Translations under genes and position numbers: made by a program | Origin: Syntrophobacter sp. DG_60 | GTDB lineage: Bacteria; Desulfobacterota; Desulfofervidia; Desulfofervidales; DG-60 | Assembly (NCBI GenBank): GCA_001304365.1 | Contig: LJNA01000031.1 | Coordinates: 1-12,080 of the forward strand | Reading direction: 5' to 3' | DNA length: 12,080 nucleotides | Notes under the pieces: model-generated | What the model was told of the DNA's origin: nothing | Databases searched by the model: none | What the model saw: only the letters and a program-made list of their open reading frames with translations | Part shown: positions 1 to 6,690 of the stretch, one piece after another | How the letters are laid out: every line of letters begins with the position of its first letter | Position numbering within the stretch: position 1 is the stretch's first letter

Positions 1-1575
1 GCCCTTTGGGATGCAAATAATGAGAAGTTATTTTTAGTAAGAGATAGAGTTGGTATCAAACCCCTTTATTACTCTCAATTTCAAGATAAATTTTTCTTTG
101 CCTCTGAAATTAAGTCTCTCCTTCAGTATGAGGGATTTGAAAGGAGTATTGATTACCAAGGTCTCTTCTACTTCCTGGCCTTCCTGTATATCCCTGCACC
201 TTTAACCATTTTTAAGAATATTAAAAAACTCCCAGCAGGCCACATGCTGATTTATGAAAACGGGAATATAGAGATTAAAAAATATTGGGATCTGGCAAAA
301 AAGAAGTCAGAAGCCCCCCTAAAGGGCCTATGGCCCAATGGGGCAAGCAGACATGAGATGTCAGATGTCAGATATGTAAAGACCAAGGCTTATGAGCTGA
401 TGAAGGAAACAGTGGAAAGCCATCTTATAAGTGATGTGCCCCTAGGAGTTTTTTCAAGCGGTGGCATGGATTCCAGCACAGTGGTGGGACTTATGAGTAA
501 GCTTTCTTCAAAACCAGTAAAAACCTTCTCTATAGGCTATGGCAAAGAAGCTGAATCTTACAACGAGCTAGAATACGCTAGAATATTAGCCAAGCATTTT
601 AAAACCGACCACTATGAATTTATTTTAGACCCGGACATAATGGAAATCTTACCTAAGGTTGTGTGGCACCTTGATGAACCCTTTGCTGACTCTTCAGCTA
701 TTCTCACCTATCTCATTTCGGAAGCTGCTAAAAGGCATGTTACAGTAGCTCTTACAGGGATAGGCGGAGATGAGGTCTTCGGAGGCTATCCTAGATACAT
801 TGGAGCCATACTAGCAGAATATTACGCTAGGATTCCTTTCCAAATAAAGAAAAAAGGGTCTAGATGGGTTGAATACCTACCTGAAAGCTCCAAAAGCAGA
901 AACATTCCTGGCTGGATTAAAAGATTCATCAGGGCAGGCCCCTTGCCAGAAGATCTAAGATATATTAGCTGGATTTCCTTTTTGAATCCCTCCAAAAAAG
1001 AAGCAATATTTACCCAGGATTTCCTCTCAGGGTTGGACTCCTTTGACCCTCTAAGGTTACATCAGAACTATTATAATACACTGGAAACCGACAACGAGCT
1101 TAAGAAAATTTTCTACCTGGATACCAAAACCTATCTCCCTGACGACTTACTCATGATGGGGGATAAAATGGGAATGGCCAACTCTCTAGAGATAAGAGTT
1201 CCATTCTGTGATCATGAGGTGGTGGAATTTGCCTTTTCTATCCCCACCGAGCTGAAATTCAAGGGTTTCAAATTGAAAGCTTTAATGAAACAAGCATTTT
1301 CTGAACTCCTTCCACCACAAATAATCCACAGGGAGAAAAGAGGGTTCATGGTCCCTATAAGTCAATGGTTTAAAAAGGAACTCAAACCTTTTACCTTGAA
1401 ACTTTTATCAGAGGAAAATGTAAGGAAAAGGAATATCTTGAGGTATGATTATGTCAAATGGGTTTTGGATAGGCATTTCAGTGGCAAACAAAACCTATCC
1501 GACCAGATTTGGGCTATCCTAACCTTAGAAATTTGGTATCGTATTTACATAGATAATAGCGGGTATAAAACATGA
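1..1575 (+). CDS. asnB: Asparagine synthase (glutamine-hydrolysing), 5' partial
   Basis: AsnB-family amidotransferase: the N-terminal domain releases ammonia from glutamine, and the C-terminal domain adenylates a carboxylate such as aspartate and amidates it. The frame is open from base 1, so the gene starts before the window; the ATG at 244 is internal. Visible codons 15-24 carry DRVGIKPLYY and 33-41 FASEIKSLL, both typical of the glutaminase domain, followed by a P-A-P-x-T-I-F...KLPAGH segment. The ATP-pyrophosphatase loop S-G-G-M-D-S lies at about codons 153-158, with a later GIGGDEVFGGY motif and a C-terminal EIRVPFCDHE segment. 524 codons are visible against about 600-640 in the family, so roughly the first 100 residues, including the catalytic Cys2, lie outside. 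Such paralogues are common in polysaccharide loci, where they may amidate sugar acids. The stop overlaps the next start (ATGA). Family assignment is secure; the in vivo substrate is inferred. Confidence 0.96.
   Translation, partial: ALWDANNEKLFLVRDRVGIKPLYYSQFQDKFFFASEIKSLLQYEGFERSIDYQGLFYFLAFLYIPAPLTIFKNIKKLPAGHMLIYENGNIEIKKYWDLAKKKSEAPLKGLWPNGASRHEMSDVRYVKTKAYELMKETVESHLISDVPLGVFSSGGMDSSTVVGLMSKLSSKPVKTFSIGYGKEAESYNELEYARILAKHFKTDHYEFILDPDIMEILPKVVWHLDEPFADSSAILTYLISEAAKRHVTVALTGIGGDEVFGGYPRYIGAILAEYYARIPFQIKKKGSRWVEYLPESSKSRNIPGWIKRFIRAGPLPEDLRYISWISFLNPSKKEAIFTQDFLSGLDSFDPLRLHQNYYNTLETDNELKKIFYLDTKTYLPDDLLMMGDKMGMANSLEIRVPFCDHEVVEFAFSIPTELKFKGFKLKALMKQAFSELLPPQIIHREKRGFMVPISQWFKKELKPFTLKLLSEENVRKRNILRYDYVKWVLDRHFSGKQNLSDQIWAILTLEIWYRIYIDNSGYKT
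355..376 (+). repeat. Short in-frame tandem repeat (gatgtca units) in the asnB interdomain linker
   Basis: The unit gatgtca occurs twice in direct succession and is followed by a partial third copy (gatatgta). It encodes the Met-Ser-Asp-Val stretch between the amidotransferase and synthetase domains, where AsnB proteins vary. A small palindrome, gggcc-tat-ggccc, lies just upstream at 324-336. It may be a small repeat-derived insertion or only chance low complexity. Confidence 0.4.
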
Positions 1576-2549
1576 AGTCATCAGCAGCTTGCTACTATCG
1601 TTGTCCTATATGTAATTCAAAGTTTGAAATCCAAGATGCAGAATATATGCAAAACGAAATAAATAGAGGAATCTTATGTTGCAAACAAAATCATATGTAT
1701 GCCATAGTAGATGGCGTTCCCATATTCTTAGAAGACAAAAAGATGGATACTATTTCCTGCCAAACATCACATATCTTTAGAAAAGAATGGACATGGTTCA
1801 AAGATTATTCAGCAAATAATCTGCCCGATCTCTTAGCTCCGGTATCGGAATTTAATACTAATGGACTGTTGATCTTAGACGCAGGATGTGGAGCAGGTCG
1901 CCATTTGATTAAGCTTGGTCCAATGGCTAAAATCGCGTTTGGAATAGATCTTAGTGAAGCAACAAAGGTAGCTTATAATCGTACCTACTCGTTCCACAAT
2001 ATACATATTGCTCAAGCCAATCTCTATCAGTTGCCTTTTAATAAAAAGTCTTTCGATGTTATTTATAGTATTGGTGTACTTCACCATCTTGATGACCCTG
2101 AATATGGTTTTCGAAAACTAACAGAATATCTAAGGCCGGGAGGCCTTATTGTATTTTGGGTTTATAATCGGACTATTCGAAAGCAGGTATTGGATAAAGT
2201 ACGTCTATTATCCACCAAATTCCCTGCGGGTGTAAATTACTGGATTGCCTTTATCATAGCTAGCTTTGAATTTTTCATTCTATGTAAAGGATATTATTAC
2301 CTTTCAAGGCAGAAATCACTAGAGAGGTTCGTAGAACATTTTACACCTGAACGTGTCAAAGAATATTCGCAATATCAGTTCACAGAAAGTCACGCAGATT
2401 GGTTTGATCGGCTATCACCCCCTATAAGTCGATTTTATAATGTCAATGACATACAATCCTGGTTTAAGAATATTTGTAATCAATTTATTTGGTGGAGAGT
2501 TGGGAAAATCAAGGATTCTTGGATATATGGCATAGGGCAGACTCTCTAG
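1572..2549 (+). CDS. SAM-dependent class I methyltransferase with N-terminal zinc-ribbon-like segment
   Basis: Predicted cytoplasmic methyltransferase using S-adenosylmethionine. Motif I is ILDAGCGAG at residues 101-109, followed by an acidic motif II region GIDLS (124-128) and the post-motif segment DVIYSIGVLHHLDDP (162-176), then LRPGG (187-191), all typical of the Methyltransf_11 type. The N-terminus has C-P-I-C at 11-14 and a Cys-Cys pair at 36-37, with VDGVPIFLE at 47-54, resembling the Trm112-like zinc-binding segment often fused to such enzymes. A hydrophobic stretch around 223-240 may pack in the fold or against the membrane. The start overlaps the upstream stop by 4 nt, which implies translational coupling. 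In a polysaccharide locus the likely acceptor is a sugar or glycan, but the acceptor cannot be read from the sequence. The gene and its downstream neighbour look more AT-rich than the flanking genes. Confidence 0.88.
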   Translation: MKSSAACYYRCPICNSKFEIQDAEYMQNEINRGILCCKQNHMYAIVDGVPIFLEDKKMDTISCQTSHIFRKEWTWFKDYSANNLPDLLAPVSEFNTNGLLILDAGCGAGRHLIKLGPMAKIAFGIDLSEATKVAYNRTYSFHNIHIAQANLYQLPFNKKSFDVIYSIGVLHHLDDPEYGFRKLTEYLRPGGLIVFWVYNRTIRKQVLDKVRLLSTKFPAGVNYWIAFIIASFEFFILCKGYYYLSRQKSLERFVEHFTPERVKEYSQYQFTESHADWFDRLSPPISRFYNVNDIQSWFKNICNQFIWWRVGKIKDSWIYGIGQTL

Positions 2550-2584
2550 ATAGCCATAAGCTCCTTTTAGAATAAAATGACAAG

Positions 2585-3751
2585 ATGATTACTTGGAATA
2601 AACCACCAATCGTAATCTATAGTTTAGATTTTCCTCCTCTACGTGGGGGGATTTCTAGGGTCTCACAGGGATTAGCTGAGGCGTTAAATAAAAAACATCC
2701 TACTATTGTACTTACTGCATTCCATAAATTCAGACAACATCAAAATCACGTCATTCATGCTCCGGTTGTTAGAATTCCCGGCCCGCCTTTTGTACGTGAA
2801 ATCCTAAGTTTTCTATTTTTGTTAACACTTACCTATAGAAAAAGGCTAAAAATCGTGGTTTGTATGCATTGGTTCCCCTTGGCGTTCATTTCCCATTTGT
2901 TATGGTTATTTACCAAAACACCGTATGTGGTATATGCGCATGGATCAGATTTCGTTCATGATAGCATTACTTTTAAAAGAGCCATTAAAAAATTCTTTAG
3001 GCCTATTAAAAGAGTAGTCTTCAACTATGCAGCTTATGTCCTCACTGTAAGTAATTTTACAAAACAACTATTATTAGAAGATAAAATTGAAAATAATAAT
3101 ATTATTGTTTTTCATAATGCTGTTGACACGCAATTCTTTAAACCCGGTCCAAAGAGCAATTTATTACTCAATAATAAACCCACCCCGAATGGGCCTATAA
3201 TTCTTACAGTTGGAAGGTTAGACCCGCACAAAGGTCATGATACTGTTTTAAAGGCAATGAAAATTTTATTAGAAGAATTTCCAAGATTAACTTATCTCAT
3301 TGTAGGGACAGGGCCTAATGAAGAATACTTGACCCAACTTATTAAAGAATTCAAATTAAATGATCATGTTAAATTGCTACCCGAAATATCTGATGATTTG
3401 CTTCCATCAATCTACCAGCATTGCGATATTTTTGTTATGCCAAGCCGCTATCTTCAGAATAGGACGGATTTGCTTGAGGGGTTTGGTGTGGTCTTTTTAG
3501 AGGCTGCAGCATGTGGAAAACCAGCCATTGGTACTCATACTGGAGGCATCCCTGAGGCCGTGCTTGATGGGAAAACTGGTATATTAGTTAACCCTGATTC
3601 AGTAGAAGAATTGGTAAGGGCAATTCGACGGTTATTGATCGATAAACCCCTTGCACATCTTCTAGGTCAAAATGCTCGCAAACGGACCGAAAAGGAAGCT
3701 AACTGGGAAGTAACAGCGGAGAGATTCCTTTCTTTACTATCTGGATCTTAG
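2585..3751 (+). CDS. Glycosyltransferase family 4 (GT-B fold)
   Basis: Retaining GT-B glycosyltransferase that should move a sugar from a nucleotide donor to a lipid-linked or nascent glycan on the cytoplasmic side of the membrane. The N-terminal acceptor domain has YSLDFPPLRGGISR at 12-25, including the glycine-rich loop, and YAHGSD at 117-122. The C-terminal donor domain begins near residue 204 with GPIILTVGRLDPHKGHD (GR...KG) and carries the E-x7-E motif EGFGVVFLE at 298-306, followed by TGGIPE. The length, 388 residues, is normal. The overall pattern resembles the PimB-like group of GT4, but donor and linkage cannot be assigned. It lies 35 nt after the methyltransferase and 7 nt before the next glycosyltransferase. 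No strong Shine-Dalgarno sequence precedes the ATG. Base composition is noticeably AT-rich. Confidence 0.93.
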   Translation: MITWNKPPIVIYSLDFPPLRGGISRVSQGLAEALNKKHPTIVLTAFHKFRQHQNHVIHAPVVRIPGPPFVREILSFLFLLTLTYRKRLKIVVCMHWFPLAFISHLLWLFTKTPYVVYAHGSDFVHDSITFKRAIKKFFRPIKRVVFNYAAYVLTVSNFTKQLLLEDKIENNNIIVFHNAVDTQFFKPGPKSNLLLNNKPTPNGPIILTVGRLDPHKGHDTVLKAMKILLEEFPRLTYLIVGTGPNEEYLTQLIKEFKLNDHVKLLPEISDDLLPSIYQHCDIFVMPSRYLQNRTDLLEGFGVVFLEAAACGKPAIGTHTGGIPEAVLDGKTGILVNPDSVEELVRAIRRLLIDKPLAHLLGQNARKRTEKEANWEVTAERFLSLLSGS

Positions 3752-3758
3752 AACGAAA

Positions 3759-4988
3759 ATGGATACGATGAAAAAAAGGGTAGGATGGCAGAGAAAAATT
3801 AAAGTCCTTCACCTTATAACCCGCCTGGACAAGGGAGGCTCAGCTGAAAATACCTTACTCACGGCCCTTGGTTTAGACAAAAATAGATATGAGGTTCTCT
3901 TGGCCAAAGGCCCCTCCACTGAATCGAAAATGGGCTTTCGAGAGAGGATGGAAGTAGATAAGTCTTTACAAATAGCTCAATCTGATGGAGTAGGCATAAT
4001 AAATATTCCTAAACTCATGAGAAGGATAGACCTCTTATATGATTTTATCTCGTTCATTAAAATTTTAAAAATCATAAGAAGTGAAAAGCCCCAGATTGTT
4101 CATACCCACACTTCTAAAGCAGGCCTTTTGGGCCGCCTGGCCGCCTTTGTGGCTAAAACGCCTATTATTATCCATACCCCTCATGGTCATATCTTTTATG
4201 GATACTTTGGTAGAGTTACAAGCTACTTGTTTGTACTTATAGAAAAGTTGCTGGCCAAGATAACCGATAAAATCATTAGCTTAACCAACCAGGAGGGACT
4301 AGATCATGTTAGGCTCAACATTGCTTGTCCAGAGAAATTTATCAGCATTCACAGCGGAGTAGATATCCAAAGGTTTATTAGTGCAAAACCAGGGGGAGAT
4401 GGCCTAAAAGCGTCCTTTGGAATTATGCCCCAATCCTTAGTTGTAGGGACCATAGGAAGATTAGTGCCCATTAAGGGGCATGAATATCTGATCGAGGCTG
4501 CCCCCAAAATTTTGAAGGAAGTACCAGGTGTTAAGTTTGTACTGGTTGGTGATGGCAACTTGAGGCCCAAATTGGAGCGATTGACCAACGCATTAAATGT
4601 CCAGGATGCATTCTTATTTTTGCACTGGAGATCGGATATACCCAAAATTATAAGAATGTTCGACCTGTTTACCCTACCATCTTTAAACGAGGGAATGGGC
4701 AAAGTCTTGGTTGAGGCCATGGCCGCTGGGAAAGCTATTGTGGCCAGCAATACAGGAGGAATCCCCGATCTAGTGGTACATGCACATAACGGTCTTTTAG
4801 TACCTCCTGGAAACCCAAGTCGGCTGGCAGAGGCAATTGTTACCTTGTTAAAAGACAGTAATAAACGGCAGGAAATGGGGGAGAACGGAAAACTCTTGGC
4901 ACAAAGGTATAGTGTGGAATCCATGGTAAACAAGACTGAAACACTTTATGAGGAATTATTGGCTAAAAACGGGTATCTACAAGCATGA
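3759..4988 (+). CDS. Glycosyltransferase family 4 (GT-B fold), second copy
   Basis: A second GT4 enzyme, diverged from its upstream neighbour. The N-terminal domain shows KVLHLITRLDKGG at 15-27, VHTHTSKAG at 114-122 and HTPHGHIF at 139-146. The donor domain has GTIGRLVPIKGHE at 230-242 and the E-x7-E motif EGMGKVLVE at 311-319, followed by TGGIPD, so the catalytic apparatus appears complete. 409 residues is a usual family length. The HTPHGH segment is common in exopolysaccharide and O-antigen GT4 enzymes. Residues 51-75 form a charged stretch that may be a lineage-specific loop. A second in-frame ATG at 3768 (MKKRVGW) is an equally possible start, since neither has a strong ribosome site. It belongs to the same transcriptional run as its neighbours, and base composition returns to that of the rest of the window. 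Confidence 0.93.
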   Translation: MDTMKKRVGWQRKIKVLHLITRLDKGGSAENTLLTALGLDKNRYEVLLAKGPSTESKMGFRERMEVDKSLQIAQSDGVGIINIPKLMRRIDLLYDFISFIKILKIIRSEKPQIVHTHTSKAGLLGRLAAFVAKTPIIIHTPHGHIFYGYFGRVTSYLFVLIEKLLAKITDKIISLTNQEGLDHVRLNIACPEKFISIHSGVDIQRFISAKPGGDGLKASFGIMPQSLVVGTIGRLVPIKGHEYLIEAAPKILKEVPGVKFVLVGDGNLRPKLERLTNALNVQDAFLFLHWRSDIPKIIRMFDLFTLPSLNEGMGKVLVEAMAAGKAIVASNTGGIPDLVVHAHNGLLVPPGNPSRLAEAIVTLLKDSNKRQEMGENGKLLAQRYSVESMVNKTETLYEELLAKNGYLQA

Positions 4989-5065
4989 GGAATCGAAAAT
5001 TAAGGAAGAGGATATTGTCCTATTAAAAGAGGCAATATATAGAATTGTTAATTAAAGTAGGTGAA
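4989..5065 (+). other. 77-nt spacer with an imperfect hairpin
   Basis: The spacer contains atattg (5012-5017) and its reverse complement caatat (5033-5038), extendable with mismatches to include tcct/agagg. There is no following T-run, so it does not look like an intrinsic terminator. One frame through the spacer stays open to the TAA at 5053-5055 and reads KIKEEDIVLLKEAIYRIVN, which has a protein-like character but no recognised family. AGGTGA at 5059-5064 is the likely ribosome site of the next gene. Confidence 0.3.
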
Positions 5066-6529
5066 ATGAAAAGGATGTTAAGCTGGCATAGACTTGAGTT
5101 GGCTCTATTCATAATAGTTATGGCTATGATTCTAGCTTTTTCTTTGGGAAACAGGCTTTATGGCCAAGAGTATCAACAGGTAGCGGGTTTGATAGATACC
5201 CGAACAACCTTCAGCGATGGAGATAAAAGTTTGGAAGAATTGGTAAAACTAGCCAAGGAGAGGGGATTTTATGTTTTATTTGTAAATGACCATGACCGTA
5301 TGGTTATGGAATATGGGCTTTACCCCTTCAGAAATATCTTCAGAAAGAGAGTAGAGAAGGTCTCCATCTTAAAAATAGGGGCCAACAAGTATATTGAGGA
5401 AATTAATAAGGTTTCCCAGGAGTATCCAGAGATGATTATAATTGCAGGAGTTGAATCTTCACCATTTTACTACTGGACGGGGAGCCCATTGAATAAGAAC
5501 TTGACTGCACATAACTGGGAAAAACACCTATTAGTAATGGAATTAGAAACACCGGAAGACTATAAAAACCTCCCTATTCTCCACAGTAACCTCTCTACCA
5601 GATACCTGGAAAGGCTTCTCCCTGGCACATCTATCTTTTTAATTCCTATCATCCTAGGAATTGTCGTGATGAAATGGAAAGGGCCTTATCGCCTAGCGGG
5701 CATCGCTGTAATCATCCTATCCTTCCTAGCCATTATGAATTATCATCCTTTCAAGAGTTCTCTTTTTGACCCCTATCATGGTGACCAAGGTATCCTCCCT
5801 TATCAAGAATTAATTGATTATGTGAATGAAAGGGGAGGTATGACTTTTTGGAATCATCCGGAAACCAGATCCGGTATCCGTAAACTAAATCCTATAAATC
5901 TCCACACACCTCCCTACCCTGACCATCTTCTTAGGTCTCAAAACTATACCGGATTCGCTGCCCTCTATGGCGACAATATCACAATTACTGAACCCGGGAG
6001 AGAGTGGGATACCACTCTGCAAGAATATTGCAGGGGAAAAAGAAAACGGCCAGCCTGGGGGATTTCGGCAGGGGATTATCATTCTGAGAAAGGTGACCCA
6101 TTAGGTACCTATGCTACAGTATTCCTTATTAAAAACAAAACCAAGAAGGAAATTCTGGATGCCTTAAAGAGGGGAAGAATGTATGCGTGCAGGCGGAGTC
6201 TAGACTCTAGAATCTCTCTGGATGAATTCTCAGTGGGAGACCCTGCTACAGGACTGAAAGGTACCATGGGAGAGGAAGTTCTTTGTAAAGATGACCCCTT
6301 GGTCAAGTTAAGGATTTCGGCTCAAGATGGCAAAAAACATAATATAAGGGTACGAATTGTTAGAAACGGCCAGTTAATCTACTCTATGAAAGGCACAACT
6401 CCCTTTGAGGCTAACATAGAAGATAATAGTTTTGCCCCTGGAAAGAAGATATATTACAGAATGGACATGAGGGGAGGAGGTGCTACCGTGGTTTCCAATC
6501 CTATCTTTGTAAAATTCGCTAGTAGTTAA
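5066..6529 (+). CDS. Membrane-anchored PHP-like protein with degenerate metal-binding motif
   Basis: The chosen start is ATG 5066 (487 residues). A TTG at 5045 in the same frame would add seven residues, and ATG 5075 lies at better spacing from AGGTGA (5059-5064), so the start is uncertain by a few codons. Residues about 10-29 form a hydrophobic anchor, then YG-Q and the main part, probably outside the cytoplasm. PHP-superfamily signatures follow: DTRTTFSDG at 44-52, NDHD at 74-77, GVES at 128-131, WNHPE at 262-266 and GDYH at 336-339. The usual first motif HxH is replaced by D-x-R, so the metal site is altered. Two hydrophobic segments, about 189-203 and 206-225, interrupt the domain. The C-terminal 100 residues look like a beta-sandwich ending in SNPIFV, as in other PHP proteins. 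Some PHP proteins of polysaccharide loci are phosphatases (CpsB/Wzh type); activity here is unproven. Confidence 0.75.
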   Translation: MKRMLSWHRLELALFIIVMAMILAFSLGNRLYGQEYQQVAGLIDTRTTFSDGDKSLEELVKLAKERGFYVLFVNDHDRMVMEYGLYPFRNIFRKRVEKVSILKIGANKYIEEINKVSQEYPEMIIIAGVESSPFYYWTGSPLNKNLTAHNWEKHLLVMELETPEDYKNLPILHSNLSTRYLERLLPGTSIFLIPIILGIVVMKWKGPYRLAGIAVIILSFLAIMNYHPFKSSLFDPYHGDQGILPYQELIDYVNERGGMTFWNHPETRSGIRKLNPINLHTPPYPDHLLRSQNYTGFAALYGDNITITEPGREWDTTLQEYCRGKRKRPAWGISAGDYHSEKGDPLGTYATVFLIKNKTKKEILDALKRGRMYACRRSLDSRISLDEFSVGDPATGLKGTMGEEVLCKDDPLVKLRISAQDGKKHNIRVRIVRNGQLIYSMKGTTPFEANIEDNSFAPGKKIYYRMDMRGGGATVVSNPIFVKFASS

Positions 6530-6545
6530 AAGATAAAGATATCAC

Positions 6546-6569
6546 ATGATTTTTGCTATTTACCAGCCC
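6546..6569 (+). pseudogene. Relic of the wbqC start (first 8 codons), 5' half of a chimeric scar
   Basis: These 24 bases encode MIFAIYQP and match the start of the intact wbqC gene at 8437-8460 (MIVAIHQP) at 21 of 24 positions. Identity stops at the end of the segment and the sequence passes directly into a PIG-L fragment. The ATG opens a 26-codon frame that stops at 6624-6626. The sequence just upstream (aagatatcac) also resembles that before the intact gene (aagatacatca). Confidence 0.72.
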
Positions 6570-6570
6570 A

Positions 6571-6640
6571 ATACATCAAAAATGTCTTATTCTATGAGGT
6601 CCTACCACACAAATTTTTTGTCCTGACCTCTTTGTAAATA
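6571..6640 (+). pseudogene. Relic of an internal PIG-L deacetylase segment, 3' half of a chimeric scar
   Basis: These 70 bases align with 11865-11935 of the intact PIG-L gene at 62 of 70 aligned positions, with one missing base after position 6600 that breaks the frame. In the ancestral frame it reads YIKNVLFYEV against YIRNVLLYEV in the intact protein (residues 121-130). The fragment lacks both metal motifs (HPDD and HxDH), so it cannot encode a working enzyme. Similarity fades beyond 6640, although EEYLKAI in one frame could continue it. Confidence 0.85.
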
Positions 6641-6690
6641 CAAGAGGAATATTTAAAGGCAATAACAAAAAAAGGCGGTAAAAGGCATAA

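Noticed and set aside
244..1575. ATG 244 as the true start of the asparagine synthase
   Set aside because: The same frame is open from base 1 and encodes conserved glutaminase-domain motifs (DRVGIKPLYY, FASEIKSLL), so the gene extends beyond the window.
4349..4933. A 194-codon open frame on the minus strand
   Set aside because: It lies entirely inside the second GT4 gene, whose motifs are intact; the antisense translation shows no recognisable family. It is a shadow of the coding bias.
5012..5038. Hairpin atattg...caatat as an intrinsic terminator
   Set aside because: The stem is short, AT-rich and imperfect and has no T-run after it; the downstream gene appears to continue the same run.
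4948..5055. A 35-codon frame overlapping the GT4 end and crossing the spacer as a small gene
   Set aside because: The tail KIKEEDIVLL looks protein-like, but there is no ribosome site, no family match that I recognise, and much of the frame overlaps the glycosyltransferase. It might be a relic tail, but evidence is too weak to call.
5045..5065. TTG 5045 as the start of the PHP-like gene
   Set aside because: ATG codons at 5066 and 5075 follow an AGGTGA ribosome-like site; the TTG has no such site and adds only seven non-conserved residues.
6631..6642. Palindrome ttgta-aa-tacaa as a possible operator
   Set aside because: It falls inside the PIG-L-derived part of the scar and largely repeats coding sequence of the intact gene (tttttgtaaatat), so it is better explained by descent than as a regulatory site.
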